From: Ketogulonicigenium robustum
Lineage (GTDB): Bacteria > Pseudomonadota > Alphaproteobacteria > Rhodobacterales > Rhodobacteraceae
Reading direction: 5' to 3'
Length of the DNA stretch: 64,000 nucleotides
Assembly: GCF_002117445.1 (NCBI RefSeq)
Contig: NZ_CP019937.1
Span: forward strand, 869,501-933,500
The position numbers and the translations under genes were made by a program. Shown here piece after piece: positions 15,905 through 24,077 of this stretch. Below the pieces are notes generated by a model. That model worked only from the letters and a program-made list of their open reading frames with translations, was not told the DNA's origin and did not search any database. How positions within the stretch are numbered: the stretch's first letter is position 1; each line of letters starts with the position of its first letter.

Positions 15905-16744
15905 ATGCGTGCCTTGCTTGCCGCCGCCCTGACTATCGCCCCTGCCATTTTTCCGGTCGCCGCATCTGCGCAGCTGATGGAACAGGTGGCAAATCCCCAG
16001 CTGATGAACCCCAACATTTTGCCGTCGGGCAGCCAGCTGCGTATTTGCCATCAGAACGGGCTCGTCACCGCCGACCTCGACATAGCCATCGCGCGCGAAA
16101 TCGCTGCGCGGCTGTTTCTGGAAATTGAAGTGAACGTCCTGCCGTCGGGCTATGGCGTCGGAGGCGAATTTGCCGCTGCCGATCTGCTGGTAAACCTCAG
16201 CGCGCAGTGTGACGCGATCTTCGGCATGGGGATTGGGGCGAATATTTATCCGGCCGAATTCACAGTGACGCAGCCCTACGTGGCCCACAGCTTCACCTAT
16301 CTTGCGACCAACCCCGATTATCAGCGCCTGACCGACATTCCCGCAGGGCTGCGTGTCGGGGTCGAGATGGCGTCCTATGGCTCGTTCGTCTTCCGCCAAT
16401 TCAACAGCCTGCGCCCCGAATCCGAACGACTGGGCTTTCTGCCTTACGCCGACCACACGTTGATGCTGACGCGCCTGCAAGACGAGACGCTGGCCGCAGT
16501 CAGCATTTACGCGCCGTTCTGGCGGGCAGGGGCCGATACGCCCGTCTACCAAGGCGTGCACGAGCTGCAGCGCATGCCCGAACTTGCCGCGCGGGTGAAT
16601 ACCGGCGCGCTGCTCCTCAGCCAGAACACCTTCATGCGCGGTGAACTGGATGCTGCGATCGCCGATCTTCTGGCCGACGGGACTGTCGCCCGGCTGATCG
16701 AAGAACTGGGCTACGACGCCTACGGCACCACGGTTGCGCAGTAA
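15905..16744 (+). CDS. Quinoprotein-associated periplasmic binding protein (MoxJ-like)
   Basis: A 279-residue secreted protein with signal peptide MRALLAAALTIAPAIFPVAASA. The body follows the MoxJ/amino-acid-binding fold: LPSGSQLRICHQNGL, DLDIAIAREIAARLFLEIEVNVLPSGYG, CDAIFGMGI, and a late VARLIEELGYD. Proteins of this fold are encoded beside PQQ dehydrogenases in methylotrophs and pseudomonads, where MoxJ is required for active enzyme. Here it lies 60 nt after the dehydrogenase stop, beyond a hairpin. An in-frame GTG at 15896 is an alternative start. It is distinct from the binding protein at 10861-11667, so the locus has two. Confidence 0.82.
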   Translation: MRALLAAALTIAPAIFPVAASAQLMEQVANPQLMNPNILPSGSQLRICHQNGLVTADLDIAIAREIAARLFLEIEVNVLPSGYGVGGEFAAADLLVNLSAQCDAIFGMGIGANIYPAEFTVTQPYVAHSFTYLATNPDYQRLTDIPAGLRVGVEMASYGSFVFRQFNSLRPESERLGFLPYADHTLMLTRLQDETLAAVSIYAPFWRAGADTPVYQGVHELQRMPELAARVNTGALLLSQNTFMRGELDAAIADLLADGTVARLIEELGYDAYGTTVAQ

Positions 16745-16770
16745 GCGCGTAAATTCTGGGCGTTTGCCTT

Positions 16771-16800
16771 GCTGCTGTGCCTTGTCGCAGGCACAGCAGC
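16771..16800 (+). terminator. 11-bp hairpin ending the dehydrogenase operon
   Basis: GCTGCTGTGCC (16771-16781) pairs perfectly with GGCACAGCAGC (16790-16800) 27 nt after the binding-protein stop. No T-run follows; likely a 3' end structure. Confidence 0.6.
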
Positions 16801-16916
16801 GCGTCACGGCAATTGTGATCGGCTGCGGTGCGCGAAAATGGTGAAAACGTTAGGCCCGCCATCATCATCCCGCTACCCTTTGACCATACGTTAACCGCCA
16901 TTGCAGGAGGTGACCG

Positions 16917-17114
16917 ATGGCACAGGGGTATAAAACAGGCGCGTTGGCCGCGTTGAAATCCACCATCCAGACCGCGCGGGCATGGGTCGAGGCACGCAGC
17001 CTGCCCACCTTGCACGCAATCGACCCGATGATCGGGTGGGGCGGCTGCGTCGACACGCTGGCCTTGGCCCACACCCGTTACGTGGCGATCCCCGTCGTCG
17101 TCACCAAACGCTAG
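16917..17114 (+). CDS. Small hypothetical protein (65 aa)
   Basis: ATG 16917 is preceded by an almost perfect ribosome site (AGGAGGTGACCG), the strongest reason to believe this short gene. The product begins MAQGYKTGALAALKSTIQ and contains PMIGWGGCVDTLALAHTRY; it has no signal peptide or clear membrane span. The stop lies inside a 24-bp palindrome shared with the convergent chpT. No family recognised. Confidence 0.55.
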   Translation: MAQGYKTGALAALKSTIQTARAWVEARSLPTLHAIDPMIGWGGCVDTLALAHTRYVAIPVVVTKR

Positions 17115-17131
17115 ACCTGCAGGTCTAGCGT
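17108..17131. terminator. 24-bp perfect palindrome between convergent genes
   Basis: ACGCTAGACCTG and its exact reverse complement abut at 17108-17131 and contain the stop codons of both convergent genes. It can form a 10-11 bp hairpin in either transcript. No T-runs flank it, so its efficiency as a terminator is uncertain. Confidence 0.6.
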
Positions 17132-17695
17132 CGTCGCGGTGTTGGTGATCATCAATGTGCGTCCGATGGCTGTGGTCGCCGTGGGCACCAACAGGAACTG
17201 AACCTGCGCGGGTTCAATCGGCTCGCGCGGAGACAACCCCGTAGCGCAGGCCCAAAGGTTGGCGTTGAAGCGCACTTCGCGCCCCGTCGCGCGCACGGCC
17301 CACCCGCCGCCTGTGCGAGGCGTAAAGCTGACTTCGCCGCCATAGGGCAGGCTGCTATCGCAGCACAGCGCCAGCAAAGCCAAAACCTTTGCCTCGTTAC
17401 GCGGCAGGGGCTTCGTGCCGGCGTGCGTGTATTTGCTGCGCCCGCCTGCTGCCAGCCCTGCCAGAATGCCCGTCCAATCGCGTACGGAAATCTCGCCACT
17501 TCCCGCAGGGCCGAATGCGATGCGCAGCATCTGCAGCCGCGCGGTTGCGCTTTTCACGCTATCGCTGATCAGGTCCAACTCGGGCGAGGGGGATACGAGG
17601 CCCAGCAACTCGACCCCGTTGCTGATGGCGCCCAAGGGGTTGAACAGGTCGTGGCTGATGCGCGATGTAATAAGCGCTGTCAGATCGGCTTGCAT
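17111..17695 (-). CDS. chpT: Histidine phosphotransferase ChpT
   Basis: ChpT relays phosphate from the hybrid kinase CckA to CtrA (and CpdR) in alphaproteobacteria, controlling the cell cycle, motility and, in Rhodobacterales, GTA production. The N-terminal helix carries the phosphorylatable His15 in SRISHDLFNPLGAISNGVELL, the ChpT signature. The C-terminal half is a degenerate ATPase-like domain (FTPRTGGGWAVRATG) that does not bind ATP in the family. Start at ATG 17695 with GAAAGGTG upstream gives 194 residues; upstream codons lack coding character. Divergent from the DUF3553 gene, an arrangement I recall from related genomes. Confidence 0.9.
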   Translation of the reverse strand: MQADLTALITSRISHDLFNPLGAISNGVELLGLVSPSPELDLISDSVKSATARLQMLRIAFGPAGSGEISVRDWTGILAGLAAGGRSKYTHAGTKPLPRNEAKVLALLALCCDSSLPYGGEVSFTPRTGGGWAVRATGREVRFNANLWACATGLSPREPIEPAQVQFLLVPTATTAIGRTLMITNTATTLDLQV

Positions 17696-17758
17696 GGCAA
17701 TGCACCTTTCGGGCTGGAACTGGGTTAGGGGCGCCGCGTGGCGCCGGAAAGGCGGACT

Positions 17759-17938
17759 ATGGCCGATTTGAACGCAATGCTGGCACCCGGAATGATCGTG
17801 CGCCACCCCGACCACCCTGAATGGGGCGATGGCCAAGTGCAATCGAACATTGGCGGCAAAATCACCGTGAATTTCCGCGAAACGGGCAAACAGGTCATCG
17901 ACGGCGCGCGGATCTTTCTGGTGCTGGTGTCATTCTGA
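17759..17938 (+). CDS. DUF3553 family protein
   Basis: A 59-residue protein beginning MADLNAMLAPGMIVRHPDHP with the conserved WGDGQVQSNIGGKITVNFRETGKQVI core of DUF3553, a small SH3-like beta fold (related to UvrD C-terminal tudor-like domains). ATG 17759 has GGAAAGG upstream. Sits back to back with chpT, 63 nt apart. Biological role unknown. Confidence 0.85.
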   Translation: MADLNAMLAPGMIVRHPDHPEWGDGQVQSNIGGKITVNFRETGKQVIDGARIFLVLVSF

Positions 17939-18145
17939 TACGGCCTGCACCGGCGGGAGCCGATCAAGCTTGCGGTGATTGTGGCATTTACTGCCTAACA
18001 AGTTCTTAACGGGGGGCAAGCGGGCGCACAAACACGATTGTCTGCTTGCCTTGAGCGGTGAAATTCTTTATCCGCCGCAGGGAATATGGCCAGCCGGGCT
18101 CTCTGGCACTGGCCGGCTATGGATCGAAAGCTGAAGGACGGAAAA

Positions 18146-19477
18146 ATGCAGGTCACCGAGACCCTCAACGAAGGACTGAAGCGCGGCTACGCCATCACGG
18201 TGACCGCTGCAGAACTGGACGCGAAGGTCCGCGAGAAGCTGGAAGAAGCCGCCCCCGAGATCGAGATGAAGGGCTTCCGTAAGGGTAAGGTGCCCTTCGC
18301 GCTGCTGAAAAAGCAGTTCGGCCCGCGCCTGCTGGGCGAAGCCATGCAAGAGGCCGTCGATGGCGCGATCAACAGCCATCTGGAAGCCTCGGGCGACCGC
18401 CCCGCGATGCAACCCGAAGTGAAAATGACCAATGAAAATTGGGAAGAAGGTCAAGACGTCGAAGTGTCGATGACCTATGAAAAGCTGCCGCAAGTGCCGG
18501 AAGTCGACCTGTCGGGCGTTGAAATCACCCGTCTGACCGTCAAAGCCGACGAGGCGTCGATCGAAGAAGCGCTGACCAACCTGGCCGAGACGTCGAAGCA
18601 ATTCGAAGACCGCCGCAAGGGGTCGAAGGCCAAAGACGGCGACCAAGTCGTGATCGACTTCGTCGGCAAGGTCGATGGCGAAGCTTTTGAAGGCGGTTCG
18701 GCTGAAGACTACCCGCTGGTTCTGGGCTCGAACTCGTTCATCCCCGGCTTCGAAGAAGGTCTGGTCGGCGTGAAGGTTGACGACGTCAAAGACGTCGAAG
18801 TGACCTTCCCCGAAAACTACGGCGCGGCCCATCTGGCTGGCAAAGCCGCTGTTTTCACCTGCACCGTCAAAGCCGTGAAAGAGCCGAAAGCCGCCGAGCT
18901 GAACGACGAGCTGGCCAAGCAATTCGGTGCCGAAGATCTGGCCGGTCTGAAGACGCAAATCGCGACTTCGCTGGAAGGTGAGTTCGCTGGTGCCGCCCGT
19001 GCAGTTGCCAAGCGCGCCCTGCTGGACAAGCTGGACACGCTGGTCTCGTTCGAGCTGCCCGAGTCGCTGGTCGAAGCTGAAGCTGGCCAAATCGCGCACC
19101 AGCTGTACCACGAAGAGCACCCCGACGATCACAACCACAGCCACGGCGCCATCGAGACCACCGACGAGCACCGCAAGCTGGCTGTGCGCCGCGTGAAGCT
19201 GGGCCTGCTGCTGGCCGAGCTGGGGCAGAAGAACGAGATCAAGGTCACTGATTCCGAGCTGACCCAAGCGATCCTGAACCAAGCCCGTCAATACCGCGGT
19301 CAAGAGCGTCAGTTCTTTGAATTCGTGCAACAGAACGCTGCTGCCCGTCAGCAGATCCAAGCACCGATCTTCGAAGACAAAGTCGTCGACTTCATCTTCA
19401 GCCAAGTCAAGGTTGACGAAAAAGACGCGACCAAGGACGAGCTGCAAGCCGCTGTCGAGGCACTGGACGTCGAATAA
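18146..19477 (+). CDS. tig: Trigger factor (ribosome-associated chaperone, PPIase)
   Basis: Binds nascent chains at the ribosome exit tunnel via L23 and has prolyl isomerase activity. From ATG 18146 (AAGGACG ribosome site) 443 residues. The ribosome-binding signature [17 protein letters not shown] lies at ~45-62, the FKBP-like domain at ~150-245 ([19 protein letters not shown]), and the helical chaperone domain after that. An His/Asp-rich loop ([13 protein letters not shown]) near residue 330 is common in alphaproteobacterial trigger factors and might bind metal. Single-gene unit ending in a strong terminator. Confidence 0.97.
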   Translation: MQVTETLNEGLKRGYAITVTAAELDAKVREKLEEAAPEIEMKGFRKGKVPFALLKKQFGPRLLGEAMQEAVDGAINSHLEASGDRPAMQPEVKMTNENWEEGQDVEVSMTYEKLPQVPEVDLSGVEITRLTVKADEASIEEALTNLAETSKQFEDRRKGSKAKDGDQVVIDFVGKVDGEAFEGGSAEDYPLVLGSNSFIPGFEEGLVGVKVDDVKDVEVTFPENYGAAHLAGKAAVFTCTVKAVKEPKAAELNDELAKQFGAEDLAGLKTQIATSLEGEFAGAARAVAKRALLDKLDTLVSFELPESLVEAEAGQIAHQLYHEEHPDDHNHSHGAIETTDEHRKLAVRRVKLGLLLAELGQKNEIKVTDSELTQAILNQARQYRGQERQFFEFVQQNAAARQQIQAPIFEDKVVDFIFSQVKVDEKDATKDELQAAVEALDVE

Positions 19478-19502
19478 TCGACCCCAACGCTTGAATTAAA
19501 TT

Positions 19503-19529
19503 GGGCCACCCGGGAGGGTGGCCCTTTTT
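19503..19529 (+). terminator. Rho-independent terminator of tig
   Basis: GGGCCACCC (19503-19511) and GGGTGGCCC (19516-19524) with loop GGGA, followed by TTTTT. Confidence 0.92.
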
Positions 19530-19558
19530 GTTACAGCGCGTCTTTTAAGCCGCGTCTT

Positions 19559-21520
19559 TTACAGTGCGATGCGGAACAGCGCGAAGCCGTTTTCACCGTC
19601 GCCGACATGTTCTATGGCAATCGTCTGCACCTGATCGACATAGTCGACGGCTTTGGGGCCGGTCTCGAATGTCACGGTCGTATCGGGCAGGGGGGCGAAG
19701 CTCCAATTCCCGTCAGCGGTCGGGTTGATGGTGCCTTCCTCGACAATATAGCGCACCAGCGCATCGCGGTTGGTATCGGGCGCAATCAACACCCGCGTGC
19801 TGCCATCGGCACCGGGGAAGCTGCCGCCGCCGCCCGCGCGGTAGTTGTTGGTCGCGATGACGAACTTTTGGTCAGCCGTCACGGGGGCGCCGTTATATTG
19901 CAGGTTGATGATGCGGTTGGCATCGGGGTTTGCAACTGTCCCGTCGGTTTCGAACATCGCGGGCTGTGTCAGGTCGATCTGATAGGTTACCCCGTCGATC
20001 ACGTCGAAGTTGTAGCTGGGGAAGGTGGGGTTCAGCAGCGGCGCGTCCTGCGCACCTGCTTCGATCTGGTTGAACATGCCTGCCGAACGTTCCAGCCAGT
20101 TTTTCAACTGTGTCCCATCCACCAGAACGGCCTGCACCGTGTTCGGGTAGAGGTAGAGGTCGGCGACGTTCTTGATCGCGATATCGCCTGCGGGCACGTC
20201 GGTATAATAGTCCGGCCCGCTGCGCCCGCCGGCCTTGAAGGGCGCGGCGGCGGACAAAAGCGGCAGCGACTCGTACTCGGTACCCTGCAGCAGTTGCGCG
20301 ACATACCAAAGCTGCGCCTGTGATACGATCTGCACCGAGGGGTCATCCGCGACCAAGGCGAAGTAGCTGTAAAGCGGTGCGCTGGTCTGCCCGACGGCGC
20401 GGCGCACATAGGCGAGCGTGGCGTCGTGTTCAGTTTGCGCTGCGGCCTGGACGACGGCGACGTCGCCGACGGTCGGAACAACCTTATTGTCGGCATCGCG
20501 GATCCAGATCGGGCGGGCCTCGACGCTGGCACCGGCGATTTTCCATGCGGTGCCGTCGTGTTCCAGCATCAGATCGACCAGCCCCATATGGCTGCCCCAG
20601 AACCCCGGCATCACGGCGGGCTTGCCGCTGACAGTCCCTGCGACGGTATCAACGCCCTCGGTCCCCTCGTAATCGGTGCCGGGGAAAACGCGGTGGGCGT
20701 GGCCCATCAACACCACATCAATGCCCGGCGTGGCTGCCAGCGGGATTGCAGCGTTTTCTTGGTCTGCGACGGCCTCGGCCTCGCCAATGCCCGAATGGCA
20801 CAGGGCGATGATGACATCCGCACCTTCGGCCTTCATTTGCGGCACATAGGCCGCGGCGGCTTCGACAATTTCGCGCACGACGACTTTGCCTTCCAGATGC
20901 GCACGGTCCCATGCGGCGATCTGCGGCGGGACAAAGCCGATGACACCCAGCTTGATCGGCTTCACCGACCCATCACCCAACGTAATCTCGCGATCGAGTA
21001 TCACGTAGGGGGCGATCAGGGTCTCGTCTTGCAGCGGGGTTGCGCCCAGCTTGACGGCGACGTTCGCGCAGACCAGCGGGAAGGCCGCGCCTTCCAGCGC
21101 ATTGGCCAAGAAGGGCAGGCCGTAGTTGAATTCATGGTTGCCCAGCGTTCCGCAGGCATAGTCCAACGTGTTCATAGCGTTGATGACGGGGTGGGTCTGG
21201 CCGGGCTCCATCCCGCGTTCATAGGCGATGTAGTCGCCCATCGGGTTGCCCTGCAGCAAATCGCCATTGTCGAACAGGATGCTGTTGGTTGCCTCGGAAC
21301 GAATCCCTTCGATCAGGCTGGCCGTGCGCGACAGGCCCAGCGTGTCGACGGGGCGGTCGGCGTAATAGTCATAGGGGAAGACGTGGACATGCAGGTCGGT
21401 CGTCTCCATGATGCGCAAGTGGGCCTGATTACTGGCCGCCCGCAGCGAATAGGGGTGCAAAGTCGCCATAGCGGCGCCTGACGCGGCCAGAAAATGGCGA
21501 CGGGAAAGATGAATGGGCAT
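19559..21520 (-). CDS. cpdB: 2',3'-cyclic-nucleotide 2'-phosphodiesterase/3'-nucleotidase
   Basis: A 653-residue periplasmic enzyme that hydrolyses 2',3'-cyclic nucleotides and 3'-nucleotides from RNA breakdown. The N-terminus [14 protein letters not shown] is a Tat-type signal, consistent with export after metal loading. The calcineurin-like domain shows [40 protein letters not shown] and the GHAHRVFPG metal-site motifs; the C-terminal 5'-nucleotidase domain contains [14 protein letters not shown]. Start at ATG 21520 preceded by GGAGG. Convergent with tig. Confidence 0.95.
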   Translation of the reverse strand: MPIHLSRRHFLAASGAAMATLHPYSLRAASNQAHLRIMETTDLHVHVFPYDYYADRPVDTLGLSRTASLIEGIRSEATNSILFDNGDLLQGNPMGDYIAYERGMEPGQTHPVINAMNTLDYACGTLGNHEFNYGLPFLANALEGAAFPLVCANVAVKLGATPLQDETLIAPYVILDREITLGDGSVKPIKLGVIGFVPPQIAAWDRAHLEGKVVVREIVEAAAAYVPQMKAEGADVIIALCHSGIGEAEAVADQENAAIPLAATPGIDVVLMGHAHRVFPGTDYEGTEGVDTVAGTVSGKPAVMPGFWGSHMGLVDLMLEHDGTAWKIAGASVEARPIWIRDADNKVVPTVGDVAVVQAAAQTEHDATLAYVRRAVGQTSAPLYSYFALVADDPSVQIVSQAQLWYVAQLLQGTEYESLPLLSAAAPFKAGGRSGPDYYTDVPAGDIAIKNVADLYLYPNTVQAVLVDGTQLKNWLERSAGMFNQIEAGAQDAPLLNPTFPSYNFDVIDGVTYQIDLTQPAMFETDGTVANPDANRIINLQYNGAPVTADQKFVIATNNYRAGGGGSFPGADGSTRVLIAPDTNRDALVRYIVEEGTINPTADGNWSFAPLPDTTVTFETGPKAVDYVDQVQTIAIEHVGDGENGFALFRIAL

Positions 21521-21757
21521 CGAAGCCTCCGAAGTGGTGGGATGTGTCCTAGCTTGGCGCCGGGTGTCACAATCTGATGACAGGATGCGCCGGATCGCAA
21601 CTTTACCTTGCGGTAAAAATTCAGCCGGCGGAATTTTTCCCATCAACTGCACAGACTTTGGCCGAAAGGCGCCGCTTTTATGCTGCTTTTATTAACAATT
21701 TGGCGGCGCACAGGAAGTTGAACTACCTTTTCCGTGTTCACTAGAGGAGTAGAAACA

Positions 21758-22150
21758 GTGTTCAACATTCGTACTGCTGTTGTTGCTGCCGTTGCCTGCA
21801 TGGGCGCCACCGCAGCTTTCGCCCAAGCCCCCGCCATGCCGACGCAAGATGACATGATCGCCGCGTCGAAGAACCAGCTTGGCATTCTGGAATACTGCCA
21901 AGGCAAGGGCTTTGTCGAACAGGATGTGGTTGATATTCAAAACCGCCTGATGGCTGCGCTGCCCCCGTCGGAAACCCCCGACGTTGCCGAGGCTGCCTAC
22001 CAACAAGGCCTGGAAGGCAAGGTTTCGGCCATGGGCACCGAGGTGAGCATCGCCGATGCTGCGACCGCGCAGGGCACCACCGAAGAGGCTTTCTGTGGTC
22101 AGATCAGCGATCTGGTCAAGCAACTGGGCGCTTCGCTGCCGGCCCAATAA
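21758..22150 (+). CDS. Small secreted protein, ESAT-6-like family of Rhodobacterales
   Basis: GTG 21758 follows AGAGGAG and opens a 130-residue protein with signal peptide (RTAVVAAVACMGATAAFAQA). The mature part, with KNQLGILEYCQGKGF, GLEGKVSAMGTEVSIADAA and EEAFCGQISDLVKQLG, matches proteins annotated in Rhodobacteraceae as pore-forming ESAT-6 family. Two cysteines (in EYCQ and AFCGQ) could form a periplasmic disulfide. The actual function is not established. Confidence 0.75.
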   Translation: MFNIRTAVVAAVACMGATAAFAQAPAMPTQDDMIAASKNQLGILEYCQGKGFVEQDVVDIQNRLMAALPPSETPDVAEAAYQQGLEGKVSAMGTEVSIADAATAQGTTEEAFCGQISDLVKQLGASLPAQ

Positions 22151-22181
22151 GGCTGCATCCAGCTTTAAGAGATTTAAAAAA

Positions 22182-22211
22182 GCCGGGCCCCGCGAGGGGC
22201 CCGGCCTTTTT
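22182..22211. terminator. Bidirectional Rho-independent terminator
   Basis: GCCGGGCCCC (22182-22191), loop GCGA, GGGGCCCGGC (22196-22205), T-run 22207-22211 on + and A-run 22175-22181 giving Us on minus. Serves both the ESAT-6-like gene and rplI. Confidence 0.92.
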
Positions 22212-22229
22212 GTGCCGCAAGCGGCGATC

Positions 22230-22805
22230 TTATTCTTCGTCTTCGTCCACAGCGCCGCCGAGGTCGTCGAACAGCTCGGCGATCTCGAATTCGGCCGCAG
22301 CTTCGGCTTCAGCAGCCAATTCGCGGATCGACTTGCCCGAGGCTTGCAGTTCAGCTTCTTCAGCCGAACGTGCGACGTTCACCGAAACGGTGACTTCAAC
22401 TTCGGGGTGCAGACGCACGGTCACATCGTGAACGCCCAAGTCCTTGATCGGTGCGATCAGGGCAACTTGGTGACGGTCAACGGTGAAGCCGGCAGCAGTT
22501 GCAGCTTCCGCGATGTCGCGGCCAGCGACCGAACCGTAAAGAACGCCACCGTCCGAAGCCGAACGGATGACGACAAAGCTTTGGCCGGCCAGCGTTTCGC
22601 CAACGGCTTCGGCTTCTTTGCGGGTCTCGAGGTTACGCGCCTCGAGTTGAGCTTTTTGCGATTCGAACTTGGCGATGTTCGCCTCGGTCGCGCGCAGTGC
22701 CTTGCCTTGCGGCAGCAGGTAGTTACGGCCGTAACCGTCCTTGACCTTTACCACTTGGCCCATCTGGCCAAGCTTGGCAACGCGTTCCAGCAGGATGACT
22801 TCCAT
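22230..22805 (-). CDS. rplI: 50S ribosomal protein L9
   Basis: L9 binds 23S rRNA and influences reading-frame fidelity. The N-terminal RNA-binding domain starts [36 protein letters not shown]-like (signature [11 protein letters not shown]), followed by a long helix and C-terminal domain. At 191 residues it is longer than E. coli L9 (149) because of an acidic C-terminal extension rich in Glu/Ala ending GGAVDEDEE, as in many alphaproteobacteria. Third gene of rpsF-rpsR-rplI, 12 nt after rpsR. Confidence 0.97.
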   Translation of the reverse strand: MEVILLERVAKLGQMGQVVKVKDGYGRNYLLPQGKALRATEANIAKFESQKAQLEARNLETRKEAEAVGETLAGQSFVVIRSASDGGVLYGSVAGRDIAEAATAAGFTVDRHQVALIAPIKDLGVHDVTVRLHPEVEVTVSVNVARSAEEAELQASGKSIRELAAEAEAAAEFEIAELFDDLGGAVDEDEE

Positions 22806-22817
22806 CGGGAATGCTCC

Positions 22818-23045
22818 TTATTTCACTGCGTAGGGCAGCAGCGCCAGGAAGCGCGCGCGCTTGATGGCTTGGGCCAGCTTGCGCTGGTTTTTCGCCGAAA
22901 CGGCGGTGATGCGGGCGGGAACGATCTTGCCGCGCTCGGAAATGTAGCGCTGCAGAAGACGGGTGTCTTTGTAATCGATAACCGGTGCGCCTTCACCCTC
23001 GAACGGGTCGGACTTGCGGCGGCGGAAGAAAGGCTTGGTTGCCAT
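22818..23045 (-). CDS. rpsR: 30S ribosomal protein S18
   Basis: A 75-residue S18 with the signature [19 protein letters not shown] and basic tail-like region [15 protein letters not shown] context; pairs with S6 on the 30S platform. Lies between rpsF (25 nt upstream) and rplI. Confidence 0.97.
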   Translation of the reverse strand: MATKPFFRRRKSDPFEGEGAPVIDYKDTRLLQRYISERGKIVPARITAVSAKNQRKLAQAIKRARFLALLPYAVK

Positions 23046-23070
23046 GTGCGTTATTCCTTATGACCTGAGA

Positions 23071-23457
23071 TCAACGACGCTCGCGGCGTTCGCCGCGCTC
23101 GGGACGGTCGCCACGCTCGCCGCGGTCACGCTCGTCACGCTTTTGCATCTGAACCGAGGGGCCTTCCTCGTGGGCGTCGACCTTGATGGTCAGAACGCGC
23201 ATGACGTCGTCATGCAGGCGGGCCAGACGTTCCATTTCCAGCACGGCAGCCGCGGGGGCGTTGGTGCGCAGGAAGGCGTAGTGGCCTTTGCGGTTCTTGT
23301 TGATCTTGTAGGCCATCGTCTTGACGCCCCAGTATTCCGACATGACCACGGCGCCGCCGTTGTCAGCCAGAACGGCCGAGAAGTGTTCGATGAGGCCTTC
23401 GGCCTGCGCGTTGGACAGATCCTGACGCGCGATCAATACATGCTCATACAGGGGCAT
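23071..23457 (-). CDS. rpsF: 30S ribosomal protein S6
   Basis: S6 forms a heterodimer with S18 on the 30S platform. Start ATG 23457 (MPLYEHVLIARQDLSNAQAE) with GGAG 5 nt before; the frame upstream is not coding. 128 residues with the core GGAVVMSEYWGVKTMAYKINKNRKGHY-type motif and a basic, Arg/Glu-rich C-terminal tail (RDERDRGERGDRPERGERRE), longer than in enterics. First gene of the rpsF-rpsR-rplI operon. Confidence 0.97.
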   Translation of the reverse strand: MPLYEHVLIARQDLSNAQAEGLIEHFSAVLADNGGAVVMSEYWGVKTMAYKINKNRKGHYAFLRTNAPAAAVLEMERLARLHDDVMRVLTIKVDAHEEGPSVQMQKRDERDRGERGDRPERGERRERR

Positions 23458-23558
23458 GTTTTCTCCATGTGTCATGCGCATTTCAACGGGGCGGCTTACT
23501 TTCCGCACCAACCCCACGAGAGACTGCGCCGTTCATATCTATGGCGGAAAGATGGTGC

Positions 23559-23586
23559 CTTATACAGTTTGCGCCCCGTTAGGCAA
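23559..23586 (-). promoter_or_regulatory. Putative promoter of rpsF operon
   Basis: On the minus strand: -35 TTGCCT (23581-23586), 16-nt spacer, -10 TATAAG (23559-23564), leaving a ~100-nt leader before rpsF. A leader of this length could hold an S6:S18 autoregulatory element, which I could not confirm. Confidence 0.5.
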
Positions 23587-23599
23587 GGGGCACAGGCTG

Positions 23600-23917
23600 T
23601 TATTTGGTCGCCAGCTTCATCAGAATCAGGCCCGACAGCAGCAGCAGGGCAGCAACAACGCGCAATGGCGTAAGCGCCTCGCCCAGAAAGGTCACGCCGA
23701 TGACGAAAGCACCCAACGCGCCGATGCCCGTCCAGATCATGTAGGCGGTACCTAACGGCAGCGTCTTCATGGCGATCGACAGCAGCGCAAAGCTGCAAAC
23801 CATCGTGACAAGGGTGATGCTGGTATAAAGCGGCTTGGTGAAGCCATCCGACAGCTTCATCGTGTAGGCCCAGATGATTTCGAACCCGCCGGCCAAGATC
23901 AGATAAACCCAAGGCAT
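23600..23917 (-). CDS. gdx: SMR-family guanidinium exporter (Gdx/SugE type)
   Basis: A 105-residue four-helix transporter, dual-topology dimer in this family. ATG 23917 begins MPWVYLILAGGFEIIWAYTMK, with the essential Glu14 (GGFEIIWA) shared by all SMR proteins. The segment LPLGTAYMIWTGIGALGAF is the Gdx/SugE signature, in contrast to EmrE-type proteins. Gdx proteins export guanidinium in exchange for protons. The guanidine-II riboswitch directly upstream (23937-23980) independently supports this substrate and indicates induction by guanidine. Confidence 0.92.
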   Translation of the reverse strand: MPWVYLILAGGFEIIWAYTMKLSDGFTKPLYTSITLVTMVCSFALLSIAMKTLPLGTAYMIWTGIGALGAFVIGVTFLGEALTPLRVVAALLLLSGLILMKLATK

Positions 23918-23936
23918 TTCAAATACTCTCGCTAAA

Positions 23937-23980
23937 CCGGGTCGTCCTGGCGGGATCATTAAAATGCGGGTCGTCCCACA
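23937..23980 (-). ncRNA. Guanidine-II (mini-ykkC) riboswitch upstream of gdx
   Basis: Reading the minus strand, two short hairpins each present the loop ACGA: P1 TGGGACGACCC (23965-23980) and P2 CCAGGACGACCCGG (23937-23950), separated by about 14 nt. Two GC-capped hairpins with ACGR tetraloops are the defining feature of guanidine-II riboswitches, in which the two loops dimerise around guanidinium. P2 ends 19 nt before the gdx start, next to its ribosome site (GCGAGAG), consistent with translational control. A TATAAG -10-like box lies just upstream of P1. Confidence 0.88.
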
Positions 23981-24077
23981 TAGCTTATATTGGCACGCCA
24001 CTTTGCGTTTGCAAGGCAGTAGTTGAGAAATCCCGCCGCTTTGACTAGGTAGACCCAAACATAACGAGGAGAGAGCC

